58,818 nucleotides of DNA. Origin: an uncultured Prevotella sp. (lineage in GTDB: Bacteria > Bacteroidota > Bacteroidia > Bacteroidales > Bacteroidaceae). Of the stretch, positions 27,252-35,908 are shown piece by piece. The notes under the pieces are model-generated. The model saw only the letters and a list, made by a program, of their open reading frames with translations, was not told the DNA's origin and did no database searches. Positions within the stretch are counted from its first letter, which is position 1, and each line of letters opens with the position of its first letter. The translations under genes and the position numbers were made by a program. The stretch spans positions 1 to 58,818 of the forward strand of contig UQFS01000023.1 of NCBI GenBank assembly GCA_900540375.1. Reading direction: 5' to 3'.

Positions 27252-27776
27252 TTATGCATTTTTGGCTGCAAGCGGAGCAGCCTGTGTGTAGACGCGTGTG
27301 GCAAGATCCTTGTCGAGCGTATAGACGCCGTAACCGTTGTCGCCGATCATCTTCAGACTGTCGATGATGTTCTTGGCATTTTCCTCTTCCTCGACCTGCT
27401 CGTCGATGAACCATTTGAGCATGCTCTGGGTAGCGAAGTCGTTGTCCTCGAGCGAGGTAGCGTAGAGCTTGTTGATGAGTCCGGTCACCGTCTGCTCATG
27501 CTTGAGGGTGTTTTGGAAGAGATCGAGCGGATTAGCCCATTCAGTGGGAACGCCCTGGATAGGGTCGAGCATCACGCGGCCATCACGCTGCAGGATATAG
27601 TCGAAGAAGATCTTCACATGGTCCAGCTCCTCCTGATACTGCACCTCGAACCAGTGAGCCATGCCGGGGTAGCCCTGTGCATTAGCAAAGGCCGACATCG
27701 ACAGATAGAGATAAGCTGACCAGAACTCAGCATTGATTTGCGCATTGAGCGCGTCTTGCATTTTTTGACTTAACAT
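27252..27776 (-). CDS. ftnA: Ferritin (bacterial non-haem FtnA type)
   Basis: The 174-residue protein is a four-helix ferritin that oxidises and stores iron in a 24-subunit shell. Ferroxidase ligands are in place: Glu17 in NAEFWSAYLYLS, Glu50 and His53 in YQEELDHVKIFF, and Glu94 in LKHEQTV, with the C-terminal FIDEQVEEE motif. No haem-binding Met as in bacterioferritin is evident. It starts about 80 bases downstream of thrC on the same strand; a 14-bp tandem repeat fills that gap. Its link to iron is shared with FeoAB and FetB elsewhere in the window. Confidence 0.94.
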   Translation of the reverse strand: MLSQKMQDALNAQINAEFWSAYLYLSMSAFANAQGYPGMAHWFEVQYQEELDHVKIFFDYILQRDGRVMLDPIQGVPTEWANPLDLFQNTLKHEQTVTGLINKLYATSLEDNDFATQSMLKWFIDEQVEEEENAKNIIDSLKMIGDNGYGVYTLDKDLATRVYTQAAPLAAKNA

Positions 27777-27810
27777 AATAAAAGTTATTTATTAAATGAA
27801 GAGATCCGTC

Positions 27811-27866
27811 ATATTCAAGCCTGTATATTCAGACCTGAACATTCTGATCTGATAATTCAAATCTGC
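27811..27866. repeat. 14-bp tandem repeat, four units, overlapping the thrC stop
   Basis: Units start at 27811, 27825, 27839 and 27853 with consensus ATATTCARAYCTGA on the + strand. Read on the minus strand each is close to CAGRTYTGAAT; the first such copy is the real 3' end of thrC (codons for Gln, Ile, stop), the other three are degenerate copies beyond the stop. It looks like tandem growth out of the gene end. Confidence 0.8.
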
Positions 27867-29185
27867 ATAAGATATCTTTTTAACGCTTCGAAGTCGTTTG
27901 GCATCTCCACGCTCTGTTTCTTTCCGCGCATGAAAGCCTGGAGCCGCTCGGGGATGGCAATGTCGGCATTGTCAATCGCGTCGACCTTCTCCTTGAATTT
28001 AGCAGGGTGAGCAGTCTCAAGGAAGACACCAACCTGACCGGGCTGCAACTGCTCGGAGAGTGCTTGATATCCGCAAGCACCATGAGGATCAAGGACATAG
28101 CCAGTTTCGTCGTAGCACTGCTTCATAGTCTTGCGGATAGCGTCGTCACTGTAGGTAGCACCCGAGATGTCGTTGCAGATAGCTTTCCAGTCGTTGTTGT
28201 AGAGGTCAAGGATACGTGCGAAGTTGCTTGGATCACCGACGTCCATAGCGTTGGCAAGCGTCTGCTTGCTCGGCTGCGGTGAGTAGATTCCTGTTTGCAG
28301 ATAGTTGTAGAAGATGTCGTTGGCGTTGTTGGCGGCGATGAAGTGCTTCACGGGCAATCCCATGCGGATACCGAAGAGCCCGGCCGTGATATTGCCGAAG
28401 TTACCGCTGGGAACACAGACTACCATATCCTTACGTCCCGGTCCAACAAGTCCCATGCGCTTGAGTTGTGCATAGGCATTGAAGTAATAGAAAGCCTGGG
28501 GCAGAAAGCGCGCCACATTGATGGAGTTGGCCGAAGTCAACTTCATGTGATCGTTGAGCTCCTTATCCATGAACGCGTTCTTCACCAGTGCCTGGCAATC
28601 GTCGAAGACACCGTCAACCTCCAATGCCGTGATGTTGCGTCCGAGAGTAGTGAACTGGCTCTCTTGGATTTTGCTGACTTTGCCTTTGGGATAGAGCACA
28701 TAGACGTGGATGCCGTCGATGCCGAGGAAGCCGTTGGCCACTGCTGATCCCGTATCGCCAGAGGTGGCTACGAGTACGTTGACCTCATGATGAACGCCCG
28801 TAGCCTTCTCGTCTTTCTTAATGAAATATTGCAGCAGACGGGCCATGAAGCGAGCGCCCACATCCTTGAAAGCCAATGTGGGGCCATGGAAGAGCTCAAG
28901 GCTGTAGATGTCTTCTTTGACTTGATGCACTGGTATTTCAAAAGCCAGTGTGCTGAAGACGATATGCCGCAACGATTCCTCGTCCACGTCGTCGCCAAAG
29001 AAGCAGCGGGCTACCTCCAAGGCTATCTCTTGGAACGAGAGCCTGTCGATGTTCTCGAAAAACGACTCGGGCAAGCGCTTGATCGTTTCGGGCATATACA
29101 GTCCGCGGTCGGGAGCCAGTCCGTGCTCCACCGCCTCACGGAGTGTGGCCATAGGAGCTTTATGATTGGTTGAATAGTAGTTCAT
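27857..29185 (-). CDS. thrC: Threonine synthase
   Basis: The 442-residue PLP enzyme converts O-phosphohomoserine to threonine. The PLP lysine is Lys107 in LFHGPTLAFKDVGARF; VATSGDTGSAVANGF near 143 and CVPSGNFGNITAGL near 255 bind the cofactor phosphate. Length matches the ThrC group found in enterobacteria. It is the last gene of the threonine operon (thrA, apgM, thrC), 99 bases after apgM. Confidence 0.96.
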   Translation of the reverse strand: MNYYSTNHKAPMATLREAVEHGLAPDRGLYMPETIKRLPESFFENIDRLSFQEIALEVARCFFGDDVDEESLRHIVFSTLAFEIPVHQVKEDIYSLELFHGPTLAFKDVGARFMARLLQYFIKKDEKATGVHHEVNVLVATSGDTGSAVANGFLGIDGIHVYVLYPKGKVSKIQESQFTTLGRNITALEVDGVFDDCQALVKNAFMDKELNDHMKLTSANSINVARFLPQAFYYFNAYAQLKRMGLVGPGRKDMVVCVPSGNFGNITAGLFGIRMGLPVKHFIAANNANDIFYNYLQTGIYSPQPSKQTLANAMDVGDPSNFARILDLYNNDWKAICNDISGATYSDDAIRKTMKQCYDETGYVLDPHGACGYQALSEQLQPGQVGVFLETAHPAKFKEKVDAIDNADIAIPERLQAFMRGKKQSVEMPNDFEALKRYLMQI

Positions 29186-29237
29186 AATCTATTTGATTTC
29201 AAATGTTTATCTATGTTTATTATTAAGTGCAGAGACA

Positions 29238-29308
29238 GTCTGAGCATTATACAATGTTCGTGAAAGTATCTGTCGGTCTGAGCATTATTCGATGCTCATG
29301 AAAGTTTC
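29238..29308. repeat. Direct duplication of the apgM 3' end
   Basis: Two copies 38 bases apart (29238-29270 and 29276-29308) share GTCTGAGCATTAT exactly and about 28 of 33 positions overall. The right copy holds the last seven codons and the TAA of apgM; the left copy, in the intergenic space, keeps a TAA at the same place. Confidence 0.75.
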
Positions 29309-30517
29309 CATGAACTCGTTGAGGTGGAGCATGCCGTAGGCGCCTTCCACGCACGATACCTCGTCGTAGGTCTGCACGCTGTCGGGCTCAATGCCACGAT
29401 ACCAAATAAGGAAGGGAACGGGCTCCTTGACGTGGGTACGGATCTCGACGGGCGTTGGATGGTCGGGGAGTACAGCAATGCACACGGGCTCGTCCCACGT
29501 GCTCACCTCTTCGAAGATGGGTTTCACGATGCGTCGGTCGAGATAGTCGATGGTGCGCAGTTTTAGTTCCAGATCACCGTCGTGTCCGGCCTCGTCGCTG
29601 GCTTCGAGATGAAGGAAGACGAAGTCCTGATGGCGCAGCGCGCCAATGGCTGCTTGTGCCTTGCCTTCATAGTTGGTATCGGAGAGTCCCGTGGCTCCCG
29701 GTACTTTCACCACGTCAAGTCCGGCATAGTGGCCGATGCCTCGGATGAGATCCACGGCAGAGATGCAGGATCCGGAGTGAATCTGCGGGAAGAGCTCTTG
29801 CAGGGTCTTCATCGACGGGCGGTATCCGCCGCTCCACGGCCAGATGCTGTTGGCCTTCTCTGCTCGGCCCTGATTGAAGGGATGCTCCATGAGCAACTGC
29901 TGAGAGCAGAGAATGAGGTCGTTGACCAGGTCTGCAGTCTCCTGTGCCGTCATACGGTCACCGTCGTGGCGATCGGCCCAACCCTCTTCCGGTTTTACAA
30001 GCAACGGACGCCACTCCTCATTGGGATGGTCATGTGGCGGAGCGCAAACAATGTGCTTGTTGCCGCCTTTGATGATGAGCAGATGACGATATTGTATACC
30101 GGTGATGAAGCGAATGCGGTCATTGCCGAGTTTATCGTTGAGATATTTGATGAGCACGTCTCCCTCCTTGGTTTTGAGATGCCCGCCGTGGTGGTTTTTG
30201 ATGCGTCCGTTCTCAAGTTCTATGATGTTGCATCGTAAGGCGAGGTCTTCGGGCTGCATGTCGTAGCCAATGCTGGCGGCTTCGAGCGGTCCGCGTCCCT
30301 CATAGACTTTGTTGAGGTCATAGCCGAGGATAGCGGTGTTGGCAACCTCTGAGCCTGGCAGAAATCCGTCGGGGATGGTCATCAGTCTGCCGGTGCGTCC
30401 TTCACGTGCCAGTCGGTTCATATACGGAGTGTCAGCGTATTGCAGCAGGGTCTTCCCTCCTAATCGATCTACGGCGTGGTCAGCCATGCCGTCGCCCAAG
30501 ATGATAATGTGTTTCAT
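29285..30517 (-). CDS. ApgM-type phosphoglycerate mutase homologue, probable homoserine kinase
   Basis: The 410-residue protein is of the alkaline-phosphatase superfamily group typed as archaeal cofactor-independent phosphoglycerate mutase: HIIILGDGMADHAVDRLGGK at the start, with metal Asp8 and GDG, SEVANTAILGYD near 55 and HLEASDEAGHDGDLELK near 300. In Bacteroidetes this gene sits between thrA and thrC while classical thrB is missing, and members of this group have been proposed as the missing homoserine kinase. Here it lies exactly in that place, 27 bases after thrA. So the likely reaction is homoserine to O-phosphohomoserine; a glycolytic role is the alternative. Confidence 0.85.
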   Translation of the reverse strand: MKHIIILGDGMADHAVDRLGGKTLLQYADTPYMNRLAREGRTGRLMTIPDGFLPGSEVANTAILGYDLNKVYEGRGPLEAASIGYDMQPEDLALRCNIIELENGRIKNHHGGHLKTKEGDVLIKYLNDKLGNDRIRFITGIQYRHLLIIKGGNKHIVCAPPHDHPNEEWRPLLVKPEEGWADRHDGDRMTAQETADLVNDLILCSQQLLMEHPFNQGRAEKANSIWPWSGGYRPSMKTLQELFPQIHSGSCISAVDLIRGIGHYAGLDVVKVPGATGLSDTNYEGKAQAAIGALRHQDFVFLHLEASDEAGHDGDLELKLRTIDYLDRRIVKPIFEEVSTWDEPVCIAVLPDHPTPVEIRTHVKEPVPFLIWYRGIEPDSVQTYDEVSCVEGAYGMLHLNEFMETFMSIE

Positions 30518-30544
30518 GGTTATTCTGAATTTGCAATCCTTCGG

Positions 30545-32980
30545 TTAAATGTTAGCGATACTCATGATGTTGGCAAAGACACCGGCGGCTGTCACGCTGG
30601 CACCGGCACCGTAGCCCTGGATGAGCATAGGATACTCTTTGTAGCGCTCAGTAGTGAGCAGCACGATGTTGTTGCTGCCTTCGAGACTGTAGAAGGGATG
30701 ATCCTTGCTGACAGCTTTCAGTGCTACGCTGGCCTTGCCCTGGTCCATCGTGGCCACGAAACGCCACCGCTTTCCCTCTCTCTCGAGTTGCTCACGTTCC
30801 TGTTCAAAGTCAGCGTCGAGCTTTGGCAGGTTTCTCCAAAAGTCGTCCACAGAGCCCTGAAAATACTCGTCTGGTACAAAGAGATGCTTCTCCACGTCGC
30901 CCTGTTCGATGCGGTATCCGGCCTCACGTGTGAGGATGACGAGTTTGCGGATGACGTCAGTGCCGCTGAGATCGATGCGAGGATCGGGCTCGGAATAGCC
31001 TTGCTCCTTGGCACGTCTGACTGTTTCGGAGAATGGCACGTCGGCAGCAATTTCGTTGAAAATAAAGTTGAGGGTACCACTGAGTACTGCCTCAATGCGC
31101 TGGATGCGGTCACCGGAGTTGCGCAGGTCGTTAATGGTGCCGATGATGGGCAGTCCGGCTCCTACGTTGGTCTCGAAGAGGAACTTCACGCCACGAAGCA
31201 GTGCTGTGTCCTTGAGCAACCGATAGTTGTCGTAAGATGAGCTGGCTGCGATCTTGTTAGCGGCAACCACGTTGATGTTGTGGTTGAGCAGCGTGGGATA
31301 GAGGGCGGCAATATCGGCAGAAGCCGTGCAGTCGACAAATACTGAGTTGAAGATGTTCATCTTCAGGATATTCTCGCAGAGCGACTGCGGTGTGCTGGGC
31401 TCAGAGTCGTGTAGCTGCTCGCGATAGTTGTTCAAATCGATGCCATCGCGGTTGAAGATGGCGTTTTTCGAACTTGCGATGCCCACGACATTGAGTTTGA
31501 GCCGTGAGTGCTCCTTGAGCTCCTCGTATTGGTTGCGGATTTGCTCGAGCAGCTTACCGCCAACGGTGCCAACACCACAGACAAAGAGGTTGAGCACCTT
31601 GTATTCAGAGAGGAAGAAAGAGTCGTGGAGGACATTGAGTGACTTACGCAGAGAGCGAGAGTCCACGACAAAAGATATGTTGGTCTCGGAACCACCCTGA
31701 GCACAGGCGATGACGGAGATACCGCTGCGGCCTAATGTGCCGAAGAGTTTTCCGGCGATACCCGGTGTATGTTTCATGTTCTCACCGACGATAGCGATGG
31801 TAGCCAGATTGCTTTCGAGATGCATGGGGAACATGGCGCCGTCGGTGATTTCTGAGGCAAACTCTTTGTTGAGCACCTCCACAGCCTCTTCTGCATCCTC
31901 GTTTCGGACACCGATGGAGGTAGAGTTCTCTGATGATGCCTGGGAGACGAGGAACACGCTGATGCCGTTGTCGGCCAGCGCCGTGAAGATGCGTCGGTTG
32001 ACACCAATGACACCGACCATAGACAGACCGGAGACGGTGATGAGCGATGTACCGTTGATGCTGGAGATGCCCTTGATGGGTTTGGCGTCGTTGGCAATCT
32101 TGTCCTTGATAATAGTTCCGGGAGACGATGGGTTGAAAGTATTCTTGACCCTGATGGGGATATTCTTTACACAGACAGGGTAGATGGTTGGCGGGTAGAT
32201 GACCTTGGCACCGAAGTTGCAAAGTTCCATGGCTTCGACATAGGAGAGCTGATCGATGGTGTAGGCCGACTTGATGACGCGCGGGTCTGCCGTCATGAAG
32301 CCGTCGACATCTGTCCAAATCTCGAGCACCTCAGCGTCGAGGGCTGCTGCGATGATGGCTGCGGTGTAGTCCGAACCACCTCGTCCGAGGTTGGTGATTT
32401 CGCCTGTGTTGCGGTCGGTGGAGATAAAGCCGGGGACAAGTGTCACCCGTGGCATGTCCTTGAAAGCTTCCACGACCAGCTGATTGGTCAGTGCGCTGTC
32501 GAGTGTGTTTTTCCCGGCAATGTCATAGGTTTTGATAAACGACCGGGAATCCATCCATTTCGAACCTCTGACAAGTGTAGCGACAATGTTGGAGCTGAGC
32601 CGCTCACCGTAGCTGACAATGGCATCCAGGGTTTTCTTGCTCAGGTCGCGGATGAGGAACACACCGAAGTAGATGGAGTGCAGTTGCTCGAAAAGTGCGT
32701 CGACGGTGTTGAAAAGTGTTTCTCGGTCATTAGGATCGGTGATAATGGTGTCGATCATTTTGTGATGACGGTCCACCATCTGCTCGAAGCTTTTGCGCCA
32801 CTCATCCTTGCCGCTGACGGCGAGTCGTGATGTAGCAATAAGTTGATCGGTAATGCCCCCAAGAGCGCTGACGACAACGACAATGGGTTGCCGGCGGGCT
32901 TCGTTTTCTACGATGCGCTTCAGACTAAGAATACTTTTCACGGAACCTACCGATGTTCCGCCGAATTTTAATACTTTCAT
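30545..32980 (-). CDS. thrA: Bifunctional aspartate kinase / homoserine dehydrogenase
   Basis: The 811-residue fusion carries an aspartate kinase domain (1-290; KFGGTS at 5-10, NLGRGGSD at 197-204), two ACT regulatory domains (about 310-445) and a homoserine dehydrogenase domain (465-811; GVGTVGG at 469-475 for NAD(P), VLSGTLNFIFNE and GYSEPDPRIDLSGTDV for the substrate). It catalyses the first and third steps from aspartate to threonine and methionine and is expected to be feedback-inhibited by threonine. The start at MKVLKFGGTS was chosen because earlier in-frame codons encode an unrelated extension. Confidence 0.96.
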   Translation of the reverse strand: MKVLKFGGTSVGSVKSILSLKRIVENEARRQPIVVVVSALGGITDQLIATSRLAVSGKDEWRKSFEQMVDRHHKMIDTIITDPNDRETLFNTVDALFEQLHSIYFGVFLIRDLSKKTLDAIVSYGERLSSNIVATLVRGSKWMDSRSFIKTYDIAGKNTLDSALTNQLVVEAFKDMPRVTLVPGFISTDRNTGEITNLGRGGSDYTAAIIAAALDAEVLEIWTDVDGFMTADPRVIKSAYTIDQLSYVEAMELCNFGAKVIYPPTIYPVCVKNIPIRVKNTFNPSSPGTIIKDKIANDAKPIKGISSINGTSLITVSGLSMVGVIGVNRRIFTALADNGISVFLVSQASSENSTSIGVRNEDAEEAVEVLNKEFASEITDGAMFPMHLESNLATIAIVGENMKHTPGIAGKLFGTLGRSGISVIACAQGGSETNISFVVDSRSLRKSLNVLHDSFFLSEYKVLNLFVCGVGTVGGKLLEQIRNQYEELKEHSRLKLNVVGIASSKNAIFNRDGIDLNNYREQLHDSEPSTPQSLCENILKMNIFNSVFVDCTASADIAALYPTLLNHNINVVAANKIAASSSYDNYRLLKDTALLRGVKFLFETNVGAGLPIIGTINDLRNSGDRIQRIEAVLSGTLNFIFNEIAADVPFSETVRRAKEQGYSEPDPRIDLSGTDVIRKLVILTREAGYRIEQGDVEKHLFVPDEYFQGSVDDFWRNLPKLDADFEQEREQLEREGKRWRFVATMDQGKASVALKAVSKDHPFYSLEGSNNIVLLTTERYKEYPMLIQGYGAGASVTAAGVFANIMSIANI

Positions 32981-33039
32981 AATTATATAATGTTTATAGA
33001 ATGAATTGGCATCCCTCATACAAAGAGGCAATGCCAAAA

Positions 33040-33141
33040 CTTAGTTTTCTAAGCTACCGTCCGCCCTGCCGCTTATGTGCAGAGCGGACGGTGGGAAGAT
33101 GCAACTGCTGGCTTAAACCGAAGCAGAAGCCAGACAGTTGC
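33040..33141 (-). promoter_or_regulatory. Series of hairpins between the transporter gene and thrA
   Basis: Three inverted repeats stand in the 176-base gap: GCAACTGCTGGCTT (33101-33114) with AAGCCAG and CAGTTGC (33127-33141, one bulge); CCGTCCGC (33057-33064) with GCGGACGG (33084-33091); and CTTAG-TTTT-CTAAG (33041-33054). The first two can terminate or punctuate the upstream transporter transcript, though neither has a long T tract. They may also form a leader structure for the threonine operon. No Thr/Ile-rich leader peptide is visible. Confidence 0.55.
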
Positions 33142-33156
33142 CGCAGGGTGAGGGTT

Positions 33157-34854
33157 CTAACTACAGAAGAACAGCACGATGATCTGAGCAGCAAAGATCC
33201 TGAGGAACATGCTCAGCGGATATACAGTGGAGTAGCCCACAGCCGGAGCTTCCTTGGAGCACGAGGCATTGGCGTAGGCCAGTGCTGGTGGATCGGTGTA
33301 GGTACCGGCGATCATACCCATGATCGTGAAATAGTTGAACTTATATCTCAGTCGTGCGATAGTACCAATGATGAGGATTGGCACCACGGTGATGATAAAT
33401 CCGGTGTAGACATATTTCAGTCCGTCTCCAGCTACTACCGTCTCCCAGAATCCGGCGCCGGCCTTGATACCCACGCTGGCGAGGAAGAGCACGAGTCCGA
33501 TCTCTCGCAGCATCATGTTGGCCGAGGTGGTGGTGTAGGTTACAAGCTTGATGCGATAACCAAAGCGGCCGATGAGAATGGCGATGATCAGCGGGCCACC
33601 GGCGATACCGAGTTTCAAAGGCACGGGCATGCCGGGGATAGCCAAAGGAATGCTACCGAAGAGGATACCGATGATGATGCCGATGAAGATGGTGGCGATG
33701 TTCGGCGCGTTGAGACTCTTGACAGAGTTACCCATGAGGTCAGCCACACGGTTGACATTATCCTCCGGACCGACGACGAGGATACGGTCGCCGATGTGGA
33801 AGTGGTGATCGCGGCTGGCAAAGAGATCCATGCCCTGGCGTGAGATGCGGGTGACGTTGACACCGTAGACGCTCGAGAAGTGCATCTTGCCCAGTGTCTT
33901 ACCGTTCATTTTGGGATTGGTGACGATGATACGCTTCGACACAAGCGGTGACTTGCTTTTCTCGTCAGCCTCTTTCCAACTTGCTTCTACCTCAGGACCG
34001 ATGAAGGCCTTGATGGCTTCGGCATCTGCTTCTGCGCAGACAATGTGGGCTTCGTCGCCCATCTCAAAGACAGTATCCTTAAGAGGTGTGGTCAGCTCAC
34101 CGTCGTGGAAGAGGTGGGTGCAGACCATATCGCGGTTGAGAAAGTCTGAGATCTCCTGCAGGGTGCGCCCCGCGATATAGGCGTTGGTCACCTTCAGCGT
34201 CATAGCGTGTGGCTTGGCGTGTGGATTTTCCTCCTCAGCCTCGTTGAGTTTTTCTTCTTCTTCCTTGAGGTTGGTGCGAGTGATGTAGCGGATGGCGATG
34301 GTGGCACCGATGATGCCGAGTACGCCGAGAGGATAAGCACAAGCGTAGCCGTTGGCAATCTGCGGTGCTTTGCCAGCCCCAAATACCGAGTTGAGGGCTT
34401 CGTTGGCAGCACCGAGTCCCGGTGTGTTGGTCACGGCACCGTAGAGGGTACCCACCATCATCGGCAGGTTGAAACGGTTGCTCGTGTCAAAGAAGACGTA
34501 GTAGCAGGCAAACATCACCAGCACGTTGAGCAGCACCGTGGCCGTGGCCAGCAGGTTGAGCGTCACGCCACCTTTCTTAAAGCTCTCGAAGAAGCCCGGA
34601 CCCACCTGCAAACCGATGCAGAACACAAAGAGGATCAGTCCGAAATCCTGCAAGAAGGAAAGGATCGGGGTAGGAGCCGTGAAGCCGACGTGACCGGCGA
34701 CGATGCCGGCGAACAAAACAAAGGTGACACCCAGGGAGATGCCGCCAATCTTGATTTTTCCCAGCAACACGCCCACGGCGATCACCAAGGAATAGAGCAG
34801 CGCGATATGTGCCACGCTGTCTTGGGTTGTGAATAGATTGATCAACCAGTCCAT
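33157..34854 (-). CDS. AspT/YidE-type antiporter with RCK_C (TrkA-C) domains
   Basis: The 565-residue protein has two membrane halves of about five helices each (10-190 and 375-560) separated by two cytoplasmic RCK_C domains (about 205-285 and 290-370; KRIIVTNPKMNGKTLGKM and GDRILVVGPEDNVNRV). The GIVAGHVGFTAPTPI and LGLVLFLASVGIKAGAGF-like segments (residues 450-470) identify the AspT/YidE/YbjL duplication family. Some members exchange aspartate for alanine or succinate; the substrate here is unknown. It has its own promoter and ends before the hairpin array ahead of thrA, so co-regulation with threonine synthesis is possible. Confidence 0.88.
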   Translation of the reverse strand: MDWLINLFTTQDSVAHIALLYSLVIAVGVLLGKIKIGGISLGVTFVLFAGIVAGHVGFTAPTPILSFLQDFGLILFVFCIGLQVGPGFFESFKKGGVTLNLLATATVLLNVLVMFACYYVFFDTSNRFNLPMMVGTLYGAVTNTPGLGAANEALNSVFGAGKAPQIANGYACAYPLGVLGIIGATIAIRYITRTNLKEEEEKLNEAEEENPHAKPHAMTLKVTNAYIAGRTLQEISDFLNRDMVCTHLFHDGELTTPLKDTVFEMGDEAHIVCAEADAEAIKAFIGPEVEASWKEADEKSKSPLVSKRIIVTNPKMNGKTLGKMHFSSVYGVNVTRISRQGMDLFASRDHHFHIGDRILVVGPEDNVNRVADLMGNSVKSLNAPNIATIFIGIIIGILFGSIPLAIPGMPVPLKLGIAGGPLIIAILIGRFGYRIKLVTYTTTSANMMLREIGLVLFLASVGIKAGAGFWETVVAGDGLKYVYTGFIITVVPILIIGTIARLRYKFNYFTIMGMIAGTYTDPPALAYANASCSKEAPAVGYSTVYPLSMFLRIFAAQIIVLFFCS

Positions 34855-34877
34855 ATATGATTTTTACAATTTCTTTG

Positions 34878-34885
34878 CAAAAGTA
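34878..34885 (-). promoter_or_regulatory. -7 promoter box for the AspT/YidE-type transporter
   Basis: TACTTTTG on the minus strand, 24 bases before the start codon, fits TAnnTTTG. Confidence 0.5.
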
Positions 34886-35059
34886 CGATAATTTATGCAA
34901 TGAGCAAAAGAAAAGACAGAAAAACTAAGAAATAGTAAAGCGCAAATCCTATTTTACTGCCTTTTCTGCTGCTCATCTGCCATTTTTGTACACTTTTCCG
35001 GTCTTATTCATCTCAATGGGGAAGATGTAAGGAAGAGGGATACGGCTGCGTCAATGCGC

Positions 35060-35884
35060 TTATTCCTGCTCCGAGACGATGCCGTAGCCCTTGAGCCAGT
35101 CGTCGAGGATCATGCGGGCGATGGACAGTCGCTGTGGGATGCGAGGCAGGGCATTGTAGCGAAACCAGCTGCCACGCGAGAGTTCCGACCGCTGGAGATG
35201 GACCTCACCCTCGGCATAGTCGGCATTGAAGCCCACCATCAGTCCGCACGGGTAGGGCCACGGCTGCGAGCCGAAGTAGTGGAGGTTGGTGATTGTCAGT
35301 CCCGTTTCTTCCATCACCTCACGGTGCACTGCCTGCTCAAGGGTCTCACCGGTTTCGACAAAACCAGCCACGAGGCCGTAGAAGTCACCCTTAAAGTTCT
35401 TGGCATGAACAAGGAGTACCTCGTCGCCTCGATGGATGAGCACGATGATCGCAGTGGCCAACTGGGGCCACACCTCTTTACCGCATTGTGTGCAGCGCTT
35501 CGAGATGATGGTGTGCATCTTCATCGGAGCGCCACAGACGCCACAGAATTGGGTGTTGTGGTTCCAGTAGAGGAGCTCCTGGCATTTGCCGGCCTTGAGA
35601 TAGAGCTCGGTGGAGAGATGATAAAACGAAGCTCGAAGCCCCACAAAGTCGAAGCCTGAGGTGCGCAGCTCGGGATCGGTGATCTCCACATGTTGCGGAT
35701 CCTCGAGCATCAGTGTTTTCACGAGCGTGCCGTTTTCCATGGGGCTGACCTCCATGATATGGGTCCAGGCATGGGTCTTCACCGGCGTTTCCTCGGTGCA
35801 GGGGATCGTATATTTTCCGTCGGACAAGCGCTGCAGGAGCAGGTCGGTCTTGCTGAATATAAAGTAATATGTCTTCATCTGCAA
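35060..35884 (-). CDS. nudC: NAD+ diphosphatase / RNA decapping hydrolase
   Basis: The 274-residue Nudix enzyme hydrolyses NAD(H) and may remove NAD caps from RNA. A four-Cys zinc site is complete (Cys114, Cys117, Cys131, Cys134). The Nudix box GFVETGETLEQAVHREVMEE starts at 174 with the catalytic REVMEE, and the NudC signature SQPWPYP is at 206-212. The N-terminal dimerisation domain is present. It is 24 bases downstream of the M64 peptidase gene and probably co-transcribed. Confidence 0.94.
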   Translation of the reverse strand: MQMKTYYFIFSKTDLLLQRLSDGKYTIPCTEETPVKTHAWTHIMEVSPMENGTLVKTLMLEDPQHVEITDPELRTSGFDFVGLRASFYHLSTELYLKAGKCQELLYWNHNTQFCGVCGAPMKMHTIISKRCTQCGKEVWPQLATAIIVLIHRGDEVLLVHAKNFKGDFYGLVAGFVETGETLEQAVHREVMEETGLTITNLHYFGSQPWPYPCGLMVGFNADYAEGEVHLQRSELSRGSWFRYNALPRIPQRLSIARMILDDWLKGYGIVSEQE

Positions 35885-35908
35885 TTATTTCTCGGCTGTT
35901 ACCGTTGC

